From positions 10,974,001 to 11,038,000 of the forward strand of contig OZ176054.1 in NCBI GenBank assembly GCA_964247055.1: 64,000 nt of DNA. Reading direction: 5' to 3'. Made by a program: the position numbers and the translations under genes. The DNA is from Paragordius varius (Eukaryota; Nematomorpha). Under the pieces are notes generated by a model. It had not been told where the DNA came from, made no database searches, and was given only the letters and a program-made list of their open reading frames with translations. Shown here piece after piece: positions 29,434-40,317 of the stretch (position 1 is its first letter; each line of letters begins with the position of its first letter).

Positions 29434-30392
29434 CATACATTTTCTATATATTAATTAGCTTTTTGATTTACCTCTTACGGTTTCTTGGAAATCAATTTCA
29501 ATTAAACGATGTTTCGCATTCGCTTAACAATAAAACAATGTTGTATGAAATGATGCGATGGATTGAAAAATCTTTCCATAGACACCCTGCTACTTTTGTA
29601 AATTTTATATTTTGCCCCTTATTATCGATCGATCGATCGAAATTTTTATGTTGAAAAAATATTATATTTGGCTATAGATAACAAAATTTTTATAAAACGA
29701 TAACCATAAATAGTTAATACAATCATTTTTTCTTTTTTATGATAGGGAAATTTGATAGTTTCGGGATATTGAAACAAACTATATTTTATATGAATACTTA
29801 TATATTTTATATAAAGTAAGCCATCTGTATAGCCATATTAATGCTTTAAATGTTTCCAATTCTATCCTTGATTTTAATAATCATTGTAATAAAAATTGAA
29901 ATTATACCAAGAAAACGTTAAAATATAAAGACAATTTTTTTTCAAAAGACATCCATACCTTTTTAAACCTTAATTTATCCTTTAAAAATCATTTGATTAC
30001 AAGTGTAAAATACATCTATAATTGAGTTAGCAATTAAAATCTCTATTTTTTATTTTGTAGTTTAAAACATTCAGTTATCATTAAAAAAATAAAGATTGAA
30101 AAAAGTGTGGTTGTCTTTTTATACTAACTGTCTTTATATTTGAACGTTGGGTCCGTATAAATAAATTTTTATTGTATGTTTATTATATTGTATTGTTCTA
30201 ATTTTGTTTATAAGGGCAATATGGTTATTAAAATTGTTAAAAACCGTAGAGATATATAAATCATCCGTTTTTTTATAAAATTGCAAACATTCAATGATTA
30301 CATTTAAAATATTTATTTTTTGTTTTAAGATTCAACCAGATGTAAAAACCATGATCAAGGATTTATCACGAGCTATTATCATGAAATTATAG
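22316..30392 (+). CDS. NUP85: Nucleoporin NUP85 of the Nup107-160 (Y) complex
   Basis: A scaffold protein of the nuclear pore outer ring. Seventeen exons: 22316-22518, 22572-22720, 22752-22879, 22908-23028, 23230-23394, 24083-24173, 24421-24554, 25608-25723, 26446-26559, 26807-26881, 27204-27254, 27532-27638, 28131-28251, 28553-28656, 29064-29160, 29459-29597, 30330-30392. Length about 658 aa (human 656). Family-like helical segments in order: TLYSEIYFVWNMIHVL, LYYQGQLDIISNFF, DLEAIIFQTFSMDP, IWSIYLDTCPVLGQHYLN (compare human LGVDYFDYCPELGRVSLE), SRIPILDPEYGHLAIRIYQA, ALAWAFPSKQSKLLVEK, and the end LSRAIIMKL (human LARAIIRE). Splice phases agree everywhere except between exons 3 and 4, where a 28-nt intron leaves the frame one base off. 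That suggests an unusual splice, an indel or a sequence error. The start at 22316 is the first in-frame ATG; an upstream coding exon cannot be excluded. Confidence 0.88.
22880..22907 (+). other. 28-nt candidate intron in NUP85
   Basis: Begins GTTTAAG and ends ATATTTAG, and lies between two well-supported exon segments. Its length is in line with the 30-31-nt introns of MRPL35 and ATP5PO. Removing exactly these 28 nt leaves the downstream frame off by one, so the exact excision is uncertain. Confidence 0.45.
23402..23713. mobile_element. F1 MITE, 7 nt after a NUP85 5' splice site
   Basis: Begins ACCATTTACTATTC directly after GTAATAT, the first 7 nt of NUP85 intron 5 (exon ends 23394). Left arm about three 21-nt units, right arm about three. 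The end TAAATGTT is a decayed form of the usual AAATGGT. Confidence 0.8.
24602..25284. mobile_element. GAACCGG-type hAT-like non-autonomous element (F7)
   Basis: Left end CAGAGCATGGATTTTAACAA followed by GAACCGGTTCC; right end GGTTCCGGTTCCAAGCCCTG. This form (CAGGGCTTGGAACCGG read inward) is typical of hAT termini. No transposase frame. It directly abuts an F1 copy lacking its left terminus. The 8-mers at the two borders match only partly. In NUP85 intron 7. Confidence 0.55.
25285..25545. mobile_element. F1 MITE, left end missing, NUP85 intron 7
   Basis: Starts within a 21-nt unit (CCCTTAAACGATTCAAATTC), so the terminal ACCATTTAC is lost at the junction with the preceding F7 element. The right arm ends GAATCGTAAATGAT beside a (TA)n run. 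Confidence 0.7.
26010..26281. mobile_element. F2 palindromic MITE, NUP85 intron 8
   Basis: CTATACGGACAAAATGAAAC at the left; ATGTTTTGTCCGTGTTAGTT and TTTTTACTGTA at the right. The core has ACAATGAGTTATATTAC and AGTATGGTGGTTGTCTTT. Copy closest to the family consensus, with no coding frame. Confidence 0.75.
28691..28995. mobile_element. F1 MITE, NUP85 intron 14
   Basis: The left end is decayed (ACACCAAAAAGTTTAAATTC). The right arm has about four units and ends AAATTGTAAATGGT. It makes up most of a 407-nt intron. Confidence 0.7.
29402..29440. repeat. (TA)n followed by (CATA)n
   Basis: A run of about 13 TA units followed by three CATA units, immediately upstream of the 3' splice site of NUP85 exon 16 (29459). 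Confidence 0.85.
29886..30178. mobile_element. F2 MITE, NUP85 intron 16
   Basis: AAAATTGAAATTATACCAAG at the left, TTGGGTCCGTATAAATAAAT and TTTTTATTGTATG at the right. The inner GTGTGGTTGTCTTTTT is conserved. Moderately diverged. Confidence 0.65.
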
Positions 30393-33300
30393 AAAAATAA
30401 ATTATTATCCTATATCATGACTGTATAAACAAATATAAAAGTTTGAATTGTGTAATATTTATCAACCACCAAACTTTACATCTATTTTTTCACCTAATAA
30501 GATGTAACCCCTGAATTGCTCTATTCAACTAATATTAAATATGGAATATTTATCCTAATAACTTTTATAATTTCTTGGCCCTTACTACTTTTACAATAGT
30601 GGTGTATTTGAAATACATGGAATTGTTGTTTAAGAAAAATAAAATGTGTTTTAAATTGTAAAAGGATTTCGTACAGTAAAAATCTAATAAAAAGATCTGT
30701 ATGGTGTTCAAATAAATTGATTTTAAATTAAAATGATTTTAATATATTATCCAAGGCTTTGCACATGTCAGCTTATATGAGACATCTGATTATTGTAGTT
30801 TTTTTAAAAAGGCTAAAATGGGTACGTGAACAAGAATATGTAATAGAAATAATATAAAGCGGTAATTCATTTTTTATTATAATCTTTAAATTAATTTAAC
30901 AAAACATTCATGAATATTCCTTCCGATAATATGATTAAAACTAATTTTAAGCTAATATAAAAAAATCACATATTCCCCTTTCTTCATTACTATCAAAAAA
31001 GCAATGAGCATAAAGTTATCGGTACTATAATGTAAAACAATCTCATTTATAACATAATTAAATTAAGTTTCGAAATTCGTTAATACTAAATTACAATCCC
31101 AATAACTGCCATTACAAATGAATATCATATCAAATGCTACATATAAGATGAAAATTTAGTTGTTTCATTAAAAAAGAAGCAAATGAGTAGAAAAGGCACA
31201 GGATGAAAATATTTGGTTAAAATTTTACGCCAATTTTTAACTTGTGAGTGGTTTAAATAGCTCTTAGAAAATTATATTATTAATTTTATTATTATTAAGC
31301 TATATATTAAAAAATATAGTTTTGCCTTTTTATTATATTATTATTGTTTGACCTAATGTGCGAGCGATATACGATTTTGGCTAATAGGTAAAAAATTAGA
31401 ATAACTTTATATCAACATTTTTTTATATTAATTATATCAAGCTTAAATGACATATCTTTTTACCCACACCGTATAATGTAAACAATTCTAAAATACGTTG
31501 TAATAGAATGATTTGTTCTACTTTAAACAAAAATGTAAAATTTATGATTGGGATAAAGAGTTTTAATTATTATTAATTTATTTGATTAAAACTTGATTTT
31601 TTGTTTCACAGCAAACATGGATTTAAATGGAAGAGTCAACTGACTTCAGTAATGAAATCCATATTCCTTGATTTCTTGATTACTTAAAAACGTAAATAAA
31701 ACAAATTAAATATTTTGGGCCTAATCCCCAAATATTTGATTTTACGTTTTTTGTAATCAAGAAAACTCAAAAAGTAAAATAGGCCTTCATTCCTTATCTG
31801 ATATTTAATTCAGACATTTGATCAATTGAAACGAGTTAACTGTATTTCTTCTAATGGTGAGGTGGATAATTCTAACCGTGGTTAATGGAATGAAAAATAT
31901 TTCAATCATTGGATATTCTGAAATTCGGATTCATGGATCAAAAATTTTATGAACAAAAGGTTTATTATGTTTGCATTTTCAAAAAACCGCCACTGAAAAT
32001 GGCACACATAATTCGCCTGATCAACATTACATATTTTGGTAGAAAGACTAAAAAATTTGTTACCATAAGTCCAATCACGTAGGCATTTTCAATGTCACCA
32101 GATTGAAAATTGCTTACACAGTATGCTTTACTCATTACTCAATTTTTTCTCACAAGAAATATAACACACAATAGGAAGAATATATGGAATTAACTCGTTT
32201 CAAAATATTTGGATTTTCAGTTATGAGAAAATCAACTCATTTTAACCTTACCAAACGTTTTTGACTTGGGCTGCCACACAAGTCAAAACCCAAACGCCAC
32301 ATCTACAGCTTATAAAGTGCACTGACCCTAATGTAACCTCATCCCTGGCTTTTAGAACAATGACACATTTATATTTATGCTATTCGAATGTTTTATGATT
32401 ATATACTAATGTTAATTATTTTTTAAATAAATGTAAATGATACATTTATATATATACATATAAATTATGCTTATAAATATCTCTTTAATTGGTATTAGGT
32501 ATATCTTATAACATTATAGAATGTACACAAAACATATATGGTTAAATTTTTTGGCAGACTATGGTATTAGGATTTTATGGTGTATTGGCTTTAAGGCTTA
32601 CTCATTTAATCACTCAACTAACTCCATTTTTAATAGGAAATAAATAATTTAAAATTTAATTTTGTGATATATCATTATCTCACTAGCAAAGAAAAGGGAA
32701 CGGTGGTCAATCGAATGCATGAGAAATATGAAAAGAATCGATAATTTGACATTTAAAAATGGCTTTAAATACACAACAGGGTTTACTCAGATCGTAGGAT
32801 TTATTTCTCCGTTTTGAACAATTTCTAATTTATTCATTATTTAATATTGTTAACGATGAATATGATTGAAAAATTTTGTCAATACTGGCTTAAGAACCTA
32901 AATTACTAATAAGTTAAACCATTTGCTGGCAAAGGTAGTTATTTATGCAATAAAAAATTTTTCACAATAAATCGTTAAATTAATGTTAAGCTGAGTTATA
33001 TTTAGAAAAATTTCATTTAGAGCAAAGTACCAGTGCATATATCCACGATATATATATACATGCATCAGGATTCCCATAATGAATAGTGCTATTTTAAAGG
33101 TTGGAGGTAATTGTTTCATATCAAAAAATCGCAAAATTAGCGCATATGTTAAATAAATATTTTTGGTTAAAATACTACTATATTGAAGAATATATTATAA
33201 ACTATAGACAATATTTTCAATATAAATTTGTTGGCTAATTCTCAAATTTTTGATGCCTCAGTGTGCTAATTTTCATAAAATAAACCAAGTGCCGAATTTG

Positions 33301-34041
33301 CGCGATAATGATTTTAACTATATAATGTAATGTAATATTACATAAAATAAGTTTTTAAACTTTTTATAAAGAGTACGGGTGAGTTTAAACTAGTAATTAA
33401 TTAGGTACAAAAAATAATTGCAGTAGAATATCTAATATATATTAATTCTCCTACCAAATTATTTTTTTCTTTTTAGCTAATATGAAAAAAATGCTATGGA
33501 ATCTTAAAAACCAACTTAATTATAATTTTAAAATATACTTTCTTAATGACATTATTAATTCATCATATAACTCTGTTTTGGGTACACCGCTCATTGTAAA
33601 AACCGTTGAACATAAGGGTTAAAATGGATACAAAAAATCCACACCGCAAGCAATTAACCCAGTGTCCAGCACAAATGTTCACGCGAGCTATTTATTGTTT
33701 TTTATAATTTTAGGCCCGCTTTCAAATGACATATGTTAAATAATAGTAAAATTTTAAAAATCCAATTTTTTATTTCACCATTTTTTAACCACTTTTGCAT
33801 AGAAAACAAAACGTGTTAAACATCTCTTATTTAATTACTAAATCGACTTTTTTATTGTATTATAAATTAACAGACAAAAGCGTGTTTGCATGATTCGCCC
33901 CCGCTTTTATCAAAAAAAATGTAAATTCAATAAAAATCCCAAATCAATCATAATATTATCACGAACTCAAACCAATTGAAAGTTAAAAGCTAATTTATTG
34001 TGAAAAAATTAAGACACGGTAGTAAATGCATCATAACATGA
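30393..34041. other. Tail-to-tail spacer between NUP85 and ATP5PO
   Basis: About 3.6 kb after the NUP85 stop. A possible AATAAA polyadenylation signal lies at 30396-30401. I see no coding exon, no F1 or F2 copy and no RNA gene. The stretch around 32250-32360 is somewhat richer in G and C, but I could not identify it. Confidence 0.5.
33994..33999 (-). terminator. Polyadenylation signal AATAAA of ATP5PO
   Basis: TTTATT on the + strand reads AATAAA on the - strand, 42 nt after the ATP5PO stop codon at 34042-34044. Plausible by position. Confidence 0.5.
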
Positions 34042-35047
34042 TTAAATAGATTGTTCTATAAATCTACGGTACGTATTTAGTTTAGTGGCCATAGACATAT
34101 CAACGTATTTATCCCCAATACGAATTATCAAACCACCAATTATAGATGGGTCAACCTATGTTTTAGATATAAACTATCTATAAAACTTTGGAAGAAATCT
34201 TTAAAATTTGATTCTTTGTGAGAAAGCCTTGCAGTGATGTTTCAATTTCAAGTAACATATCTTTTTCCAGAGGTTAACAAAGATATATTGATTGGTTAAA
34301 AAATGCAAAAAAAACTTGGGCACTAATTATTTCGGCTTGGACTTCTCCTCTGTGAGCAGACATTAGCGTTTCAAAAGCTTTAATGATACTTTTTAATTTA
34401 TTATAGCGTCCATTTTCAATGACAAGGCCTAAAAGTAATAAAATAAGACACGTAAAAATCAAATGACCATATTTAAACCATAAATATTTTGTAAGATAAC
34501 TTATTTTGTAAAAAATCAGGAATATAGATGTAAATTGGTAACAGTCAATTATCTTACTTAAAATTATAACATAGCTTATATCGGAAAGAAAATATTAAGG
34601 TTTAAAAAGTATGGTTGGTGTTATAAAAAAATTCTTTTAATTTTTACGGTAAAAACGTAAAAATACCTAAAAAGTTTGTCGTAAGTGATGACGCTCCATA
34701 TTTCCCAAGATAGTTTATTAAAAACTCTTTTTTAGGTTTCTTAGCAATAAGTGGGTTATTAACGATCGATGACAACTTTTCATCTTTGGCAAGAGCCGAA
34801 CTAAATTTTTTTAATTCATTTTCCACATCATTCAATTTTTTCTCTTTATGCGATGCTGAATAAAGGGCGTGGGCATAACGTCCTTCAAGTCCATATAATT
34901 GTATTGGTGGCTAAAAATACAATAGTTAGTATTATAAAAATTTTGTAAAAATCATATAGTTAAATTTTTTTATACCTTAGCTAAACTAAAACGCTTTGTG
35001 GAATACGAAAAAAATCTAACGAGTGTGGTGTGCGTAGAAGAAAACAT
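34042..35047 (-). CDS. ATP5PO: Mitochondrial ATP synthase subunit O (OSCP)
   Basis: Connects the F1 head to the peripheral stalk of mitochondrial ATP synthase. Exons (- strand order): 35047-34976, 34910-34667, 34428-34316, 34273-34187, 34155-34042; 209 aa (human 213). The start, MFSSTHTTLVRFFSYSTKRF, is a basic, Ser/Thr-rich mitochondrial presequence. Then PPIQLYGLEGRYAHALYSAS, ENGRYNKLKSIIKAF, MSAHRGEVQAEIISA and VDPSIIGGLIIRIGDKYVDM all match OSCP motifs. The last intron (34156-34186) is only 31 nt. The intron between exons 3 and 4 (34274-34315, 42 nt) starts with GT but shows no AG at the position needed to keep the frame, so this junction is uncertain. Divergent from MRPL35 with 30 bp between the start codons. 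Confidence 0.93.
34156..34186 (-). other. 31-nt intron in ATP5PO
   Basis: On the - strand it begins GTTTTATAG and ends AAAACATAG. Its removal joins KISSK to VDPSIIGG in frame, matching human KLEAK-TDPSILGG. This is near the lower size limit known for spliceosomal introns. Confidence 0.8.
34490..34665. repeat. F2 fragment in ATP5PO intron 2
   Basis: A partial family match: TAAATTGGTAACAGTCAATT, then AAGTATGGTTGGTGTTAT and TTTTTACGGTAAAAACGTAA. The left half is missing. It ends directly at the 5' splice site of exon 2 (34667). Confidence 0.45.
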
Positions 35048-35077
35048 GTTCCATATGTTTTAAAAAACAAGCACAAC
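35048..35077. promoter_or_regulatory. 30-bp gap shared by the ATP5PO and MRPL35 start codons
   Basis: Only 30 bp separate the ATG of ATP5PO (- strand, 35047) from that of MRPL35 (+ strand, 35078). The two genes must therefore share a bidirectional promoter, with transcription start sites that may overlap each other's coding exon. No TATA-type box stands out beyond general AT-richness. The gap and its placement are seen; promoter function is inferred. Confidence 0.6.
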
Positions 35078-35563
35078 ATGCTTTCAAATTTGTCCACCTA
35101 CAAAATATTTCACCGTCTTTATTCAATATCCGTTCCAGAGATGGAGTTTAAATATTTTTTTTAATTTATTCATAGAACAATTACTCGTTTTCACATTACG
35201 GATGGAAAGTTTCGTGGGTGTGAAGATGTTTATAAACGGTTTAAGAGATTGGATTGGGGTGCTTGGATTTACCGTAAACCTGGCTATCATAAACGAAGAT
35301 GGAAGATGACCCATGAACAAAGAGAAACTTGTGATGATAATGTTTTCTGCACTGGTTTAACTCAATTCTAAAATAATATTTTAGCTAAACAATCCAAAAA
35401 ATTAGATCTTATGTCTCACAAAGATTTTATCAGGGAACGTTTTTATATCAATGATCCCTTTGAGCGCTACAATAAACGATATATAAAAGCTCCGTTACCT
35501 AGGGCTGTTCCATCTTACAAATATCACATTTTGAATTGCCATTACGATACTGATATATATTGA
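35078..35563 (+). CDS. MRPL35: Mitochondrial large-subunit ribosomal protein bL35m
   Basis: A component of the mitochondrial 39S ribosomal subunit. Exons 35078-35145, 35176-35354 and 35385-35563, all phases consistent, 141 aa (human 188). The start MLSNLSTYKIFHRLYSISVP is a mitochondrial presequence. The family core follows: LDWGAWIYRKPGYHKRRWKM, NVFCTAKQSKKLDLMSHKDF and RERFYINDPFERYNKRY, matching the human segments [20 protein letters not shown] and NWYVDDPYQKYHDR. Both introns are exactly 30 nt with GT and AG ends. An AATAAA lies at 35584-35589, 21 nt after the stop. Divergent from ATP5PO, another mitochondrial protein. The protein is shorter than its human homologue mainly at the N-terminus. 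Confidence 0.94.
35146..35175 (+). other. 30-nt intron 1 of MRPL35
   Basis: Begins GTTTAAAT, has a T-rich middle and ends TTCATAG. Removal restores the frame (codon GA-A) into ETITRFHITDGKF. Confidence 0.85.
35355..35384 (+). other. 30-nt intron 2 of MRPL35
   Basis: Begins GTTTAACTC and ends ATATTTTAG, with CTAAAAT as a possible branch site. Removal joins NVFCT to AKQSKKLD in frame, aligning with human FVFCNKTQSKLLD. Confidence 0.88.
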
Positions 35564-35583
35564 TGCATAAATGTTTGATAAAA

Positions 35584-35589
35584 AATAAA
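35584..35589 (+). terminator. Polyadenylation signal AATAAA of MRPL35
   Basis: A canonical hexamer 21 nt after the MRPL35 stop codon and about 150 bp before the hAT element. Confidence 0.6.
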
Positions 35590-35750
35590 GAATATTTAAT
35601 TTATAGTTTTTGTCAATTAATTATTTCGTTAAGTTATGTTATCTATTAAAGAAATTGAAGATTTTATTGTTTTTTTGATCAAGCTAGGTAAAATAAAAGA
35701 TTAACAGGAATAGGTACGCGATTCGGGTCTCTCACCGGTTAAGACTAGAT

Positions 35751-37778
35751 CAGTGGTACTCAAACCACGGGCCGCATGCGGCCCTCAGAGTGCTTTAAAC
35801 TTGTCCTATGACCATAATGATACTTAAATTATTTTTTTTATTGATGAATATACACGTAAAAGTCACCTATTTTAATATGAATTTATTTTCTTTTGATTTA
35901 ATTTTGGTAATATTTATTTTTTACCCATGATATATAAATAAATTCCACTACATTAAAATAATTTCAAAATTTTGGCACACATTGTTTCTGTATTCTATTT
36001 TTTCTATTTTTATTGTCTTTTTTTTGTATTTAAGCAAGCCTTAGAAAATGATGAGGAAAGGTATACCAGAAAAAAATCTATTATGTCCATAGCTTTCTCT
36101 CAGGAAAAAGCTGTAACATTAGCTTCGTATGAAATTTATATTTTAGGAAAAAATATGAAACTGTTTACTGATTCCCAACTAATAGAAGAATGTCTAACAA
36201 ATGGTTGCTCTTTTTTATTTGATAAATTCCATAATAAATATCAAATCATGAGGCAAATTAAAAAACTTCCAACATGTGCTCCATGCATTGAAGATATGTC
36301 TAAATATATTTTTAACAATACTTATTGGCTCCGAAACTGCAAATAATATAGTATTGCTATTGATTCTAGCACTGATATTAGTTCAACACCTCAATGTGCC
36401 CTCTTCGAGATTTTGCAACGACAACATAATCACGAGGAATATTAAAAATCTTTACCAATGAATTATATCACGAAAGGAAGTGATTTTCTCTGAATAATTA
36501 GCACTTTTTTACTAATAATGGTGTATCTATGAAAAAATTGTTTTGATCTGCACAGATGGCTGTCCCTCTATGATTGGAATAAACAAAGGATTTATTACTC
36601 TTTTGAAAAACAAAATAATATGCTTTATTCATCAGCAAAACTTGGTTTCGCGATTAAAGGATTAAATCATCCAATTCAGTAATTAAACCGGATGTGAGTA
36701 TAGTTAACCACATCCGTGGCAGAGAATTCAACCGCCGTAAATTCAAAAACCTTCTGAAAGATCACAGTGAGTCTGATGATATTATTTTGTACACCGCAGT
36801 GAGATGGTTAAGACTTAGCAAAGGATTTTTGTTTTAACATATGAAATTTTATTATATATAAAAAAATAACACTAAGTTTGACGAGAAAATCAAAGGGTGG
36901 GTTTTATTAACCTACCTTTGCGACATTATTTATAAACCTTGTATTTTTAATACAAGTCTTCAAGGGAGCAAAATAATACAATTTACAAATAAAATTTGAA
37001 ATTAATAATATACCAACATTTTATAGATAAAATACTCATTTGCCAACACTTAAAACGATTCATAAAGAAAATATGGAATTTACCGCGGAGATTTATTTAA
37101 TAATAGACAATCATTTAACATTTTTATCTAATGAGATGAAATTCAGATTTCAAGAATTAAAAAATATTAAATTATTTAAAATTCGTTGATTCATGGCAAT
37201 GGATATTTCCAATATTAAACAGCTTGAGCATTTCGGTTTTGATCAGGCGCATATCATTGGAGAATTTGTAGATATTAAAAATGATTCCAATTTGGAGGCT
37301 ATATTCAAGGAAAATCGTAAAGAAAGATATGTAGAGTTTTGGCAAGATGTGCCAAATAAAACTGAAAATATAAAAAATATGCTCAAGTTATCCCAACTGT
37401 TTTCCCCTCAACTTACATGTGTGAGACGGCATATTCAAAAATGAAGTATGTGAAGAATACGTATAGAAATCGCTTAACCGATGATCATATGCACGACGTA
37501 TAATTGGCCTATGAGGCGAAACCAAATTTGTCAAAAATTATTTATTAATATAAAATAAATATTGTTATCAAAATATTTTAATTTTTTAACTCAAAGGTGC
37601 AAAACGAGTTTTAGCTGGATTTACACGCAATTCGCATAAAATTCATTGTGCTGATTTAAAGTATAAATAGGTGCATATGTGTCAAATAGCTCTGGAATAT
37701 TTGCCATTATAAGGTTCATGCCCCTCGAAAAAAAAATATTTTATTTGGCCCGTCAAATTTTTTTGGTGAGTACCACTG
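35751..37778 (+). mobile_element. hAT transposon (ZBED5/SCAND3-like transposase), coding part decayed
   Basis: 2028 bp with terminal inverted repeats CAGTGGTACTCA and TGAGTACCACTG, flanked by an exact 8-bp target duplication GACTAGAT (35743-35750, 37779-37786). Transposase-like segments on the + strand in order: QEKAVTLASYEIYILGKNMK (about 36105), IAIDSSTDISS with the expected Asp (about 36360), CTDGCPSMIGINKGF (about 36550), and the C-terminal dimerisation region CETAYSKMKYVKNTYRNR (about 37420). No N-terminal BED zinc finger is visible. The frame is interrupted several times, so it is not autonomous now, yet termini and duplication are intact. Confidence 0.9.
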
Positions 37779-37786
37779 GACTAGAT

Positions 37787-39206
37787 TAATGATGATAAAT
37801 CCAAAAATTTCTTTCATAAGTTAACATAGCTAAATCAACATTTTTTAATTTTAAGATAATATGTCGATAAATGTAAAATACATTGGTTGGGGTTCTGGTC
37901 AGTTTATATTAAAAAGGCGTTTAAATATAACCTCCGCTATGTTAAGTAAATTAAACCAGGATTGCGTACGGCTCACACATTTCCCACCTCAAAATATGTT
38001 TGAGAGTTTTGTTTTTAAAAATTTCCTATGAGAAGGAGTTTATTTAATTAAATAATTAAATTTATTATAATCGGCCCTATCAAGGGCTTCGAACCGTTTT
38101 GAAAGTGTAGAACCGAGGTGGTTGCTTAAAAATCTAACAGATCCGGAACCGATTTCATTTTTTCTGACCTTTCATTCATTGATTTTTACAACATTTTTAT
38201 TAAATAAAACCAAAATATAAAAAATTGTAAATGATGACATAATTTCTTAGCTAAAATACAATGGTAGGTAAGTGTATCTCTATTAAGGTATTTAACTTAA
38301 AAATGATTTTACCAAGCAATTCGAAAAAAATTCTCATCTCAAACTTTTTTACCGCCATTTTTTCCAATAATTTTTTTAAGAGACAAAATAATATGTTTAT
38401 TATATATAGCAGAAAATGTATATCATCAACTTTAAATAGCTTTCAGGCTAAAATTCACCAGCAAAAACTTGATATATCAATTTTAATATCAGCTGTTTAT
38501 TTCAATTGTGTTTTGAGTTGTTAAACTCTAGAAGTCACAAAATTGTACAATTTATTATCTAATACATAAGAACAATGCCTAATAATTTTTTAACTAAAAT
38601 AACTTTCAAAACTGAAGCTGATTTACAAAATTGATCTCTGGGATATAAAACTATCCCAGAAGGTCCACTAGGACAAAAAATGAAAAGGTAAAGAAGTGTT
38701 AAACAACAACTTTTTTAATTATAATGGTCATTCCATTTTGATGAAAGACTAAAATAAATGTAATTATACAATCAATATTATATAAATTAAACAATAAGTT
38801 TTATTTTTCAAAAATAATCCATATGAAAACCAATTATTTTGGAGGTGAAACCGAAACCGGTAGATTGCCAAAAATTTGATGCAAACGTCCTACTAAAATC
38901 TTAGGAACCAGGTTTAGGTTCTATATGGTTCCTGTTAAAAGCCATGTAAAATTCCATTTTTTATACTTTTCCAGAAAATTTAAAGTCAGCTGTCTACACT
39001 TATTGATAAATTTGTAAATTTATATTATAAGATTCGTGTGGTTAAATAAACGGTGTTTTAATATGTTATATAAGGCCTTAAATATATGTTTTTTATGAAA
39101 TTTTACCATTAATTAGATGGCTTATTACTAATAGTTGAAGTAATTATAAATGTAATTTTGTGTTAAAACACATGTAAAATTAACCATATTTAATAAGCGG
39201 TATATA
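37787..39206. other. Repeat-rich spacer between the hAT and mariner elements
   Basis: Contains the F7 element at 38081-38946 and otherwise AT-rich DNA. The frame at 38261-38524 lies inside F7 and is not convincing as a gene. Confidence 0.5.
38081..38946. mobile_element. GAACCGG-type hAT-like non-autonomous element (F7)
   Basis: Left end CAAGGGCTTCGAACCGTTTT and right end GGTTCCTGTTAAAAGCCATG. Read inward, the right end matches the left end of the copy at 24602. Weak internal similarity to DNA near 19250-19590 (CTCATCTCGAAATTTTTGCC type). No transposase frame. Confidence 0.5.
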
Positions 39207-40317
39207 CCAAGTGTAATCACAAATTATTACCGATATTATTCAGCAAAACAACAGTCAAAAGTATGCCTACAGTTTATTTGATACATACCCCATTTTGTTC
39301 ATCTCACACAAGTTGAGTTCGCCAAAAACTAGCTTTTAATTTTTATTATTTAATAATAATGTCCAATTTTTACCTGAAAAACAACATTTGTGACACTCAT
39401 TCCCATCACGAGAAAAATTTAATATATAGCAATCGTTCCCTCTAACAAAAACGCATCGTAACATGCTCTATCAATTAACAGATGTGAATCATCGTTTCAA
39501 AATATTAAACGCTGCGATTTTATGTAGAGTGTTGGCACTTAGACGCTAAAGTGCAAGCGTTAATGGATGATGAACCAACTCACACTTAATTATTGGAGGC
39601 ATTACATGTATCACAAAAAGAGCAGATGACTACGAGTAATGGGAATTACTAAGAAGCTCGGTAACTGGGTACACAATAAAATGAAGTCAAATCGCAAAGT
39701 TATTTAAAATTCTAGTTTAAAGATAATTATTTTTGTTGAATTTAGACGGGTGATGAGAAGTTTTGTAAATATAAATCGAAAAAATCGTGGCTCGCATCTT
39801 GTCAAGCCGGTACATTAACATCAAGACAAATGGCTTCGGCAATAAGATGCTATGTATTTGGTGGGACCAAAGTGGTATTGTGTATTATGAACTTTGAAGC
39901 TAAGTAAAACAGTTAATAAACAATACTATCGCCAACAATTGATTATTTAAAACCATACATTAAACGAAAAACGGCCAGGATGGGCCAAAAGACACGGGAA
40001 GCAATTTTCATGACAATGTTCCGCCTCACACAGCCAAACAGTGAAAACCCCCCTATAATCTGAAATTCTTTCGCCACTAAACACTCGTGAGTGGCGCCAC
40101 CTGACTGCATCTTAGCATCAATGGGACACACGCTGGCAGATCAGCATTTCAATAATTTTAAAGACAAGACTAATACTTTTTTGGTACGGCATTCATATAT
40201 TACGTAAGAGATGGACCAAATGTGTAGAAGCTGATGGACAAATTTCAAATAAAATAATTGATTATTAAAAATTACATTTTTTAATTATAAACGGTAAAAC
40301 ATATCACTACACCTGGT
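39207..40317 (+). mobile_element. Mariner transposon relic, copy 1
   Basis: Ends CCAAGTGTAATCACAAATTA and CATATCACTACACCTGG form imperfect terminal inverted repeats with TA on both sides. About 1.1 kb, slightly shorter than a full mariner. Transposase traces: GDEKF (first catalytic Asp region, about 39750), a CYVFGGTKVVLCIMNFEAK-type frame, equivalent to mariner WWDQSGVIYYELL (about 39850), and ASMGHTLADQHFNNF (about 40115), close to mariner ASMGHALAEQRF. Several frame breaks. It belongs to the same family as 55049-56126. Confidence 0.85.

Noticed and set aside
37193-37444. Possible independent small gene
   Set aside because: It is the C-terminal part of the hAT transposase remnant, inside the element bounded by the 8-bp duplication.
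38261-38524. 87-codon frame in the spacer
   Set aside because: Lies within a non-autonomous F7 element and resembles no transposase or host protein.
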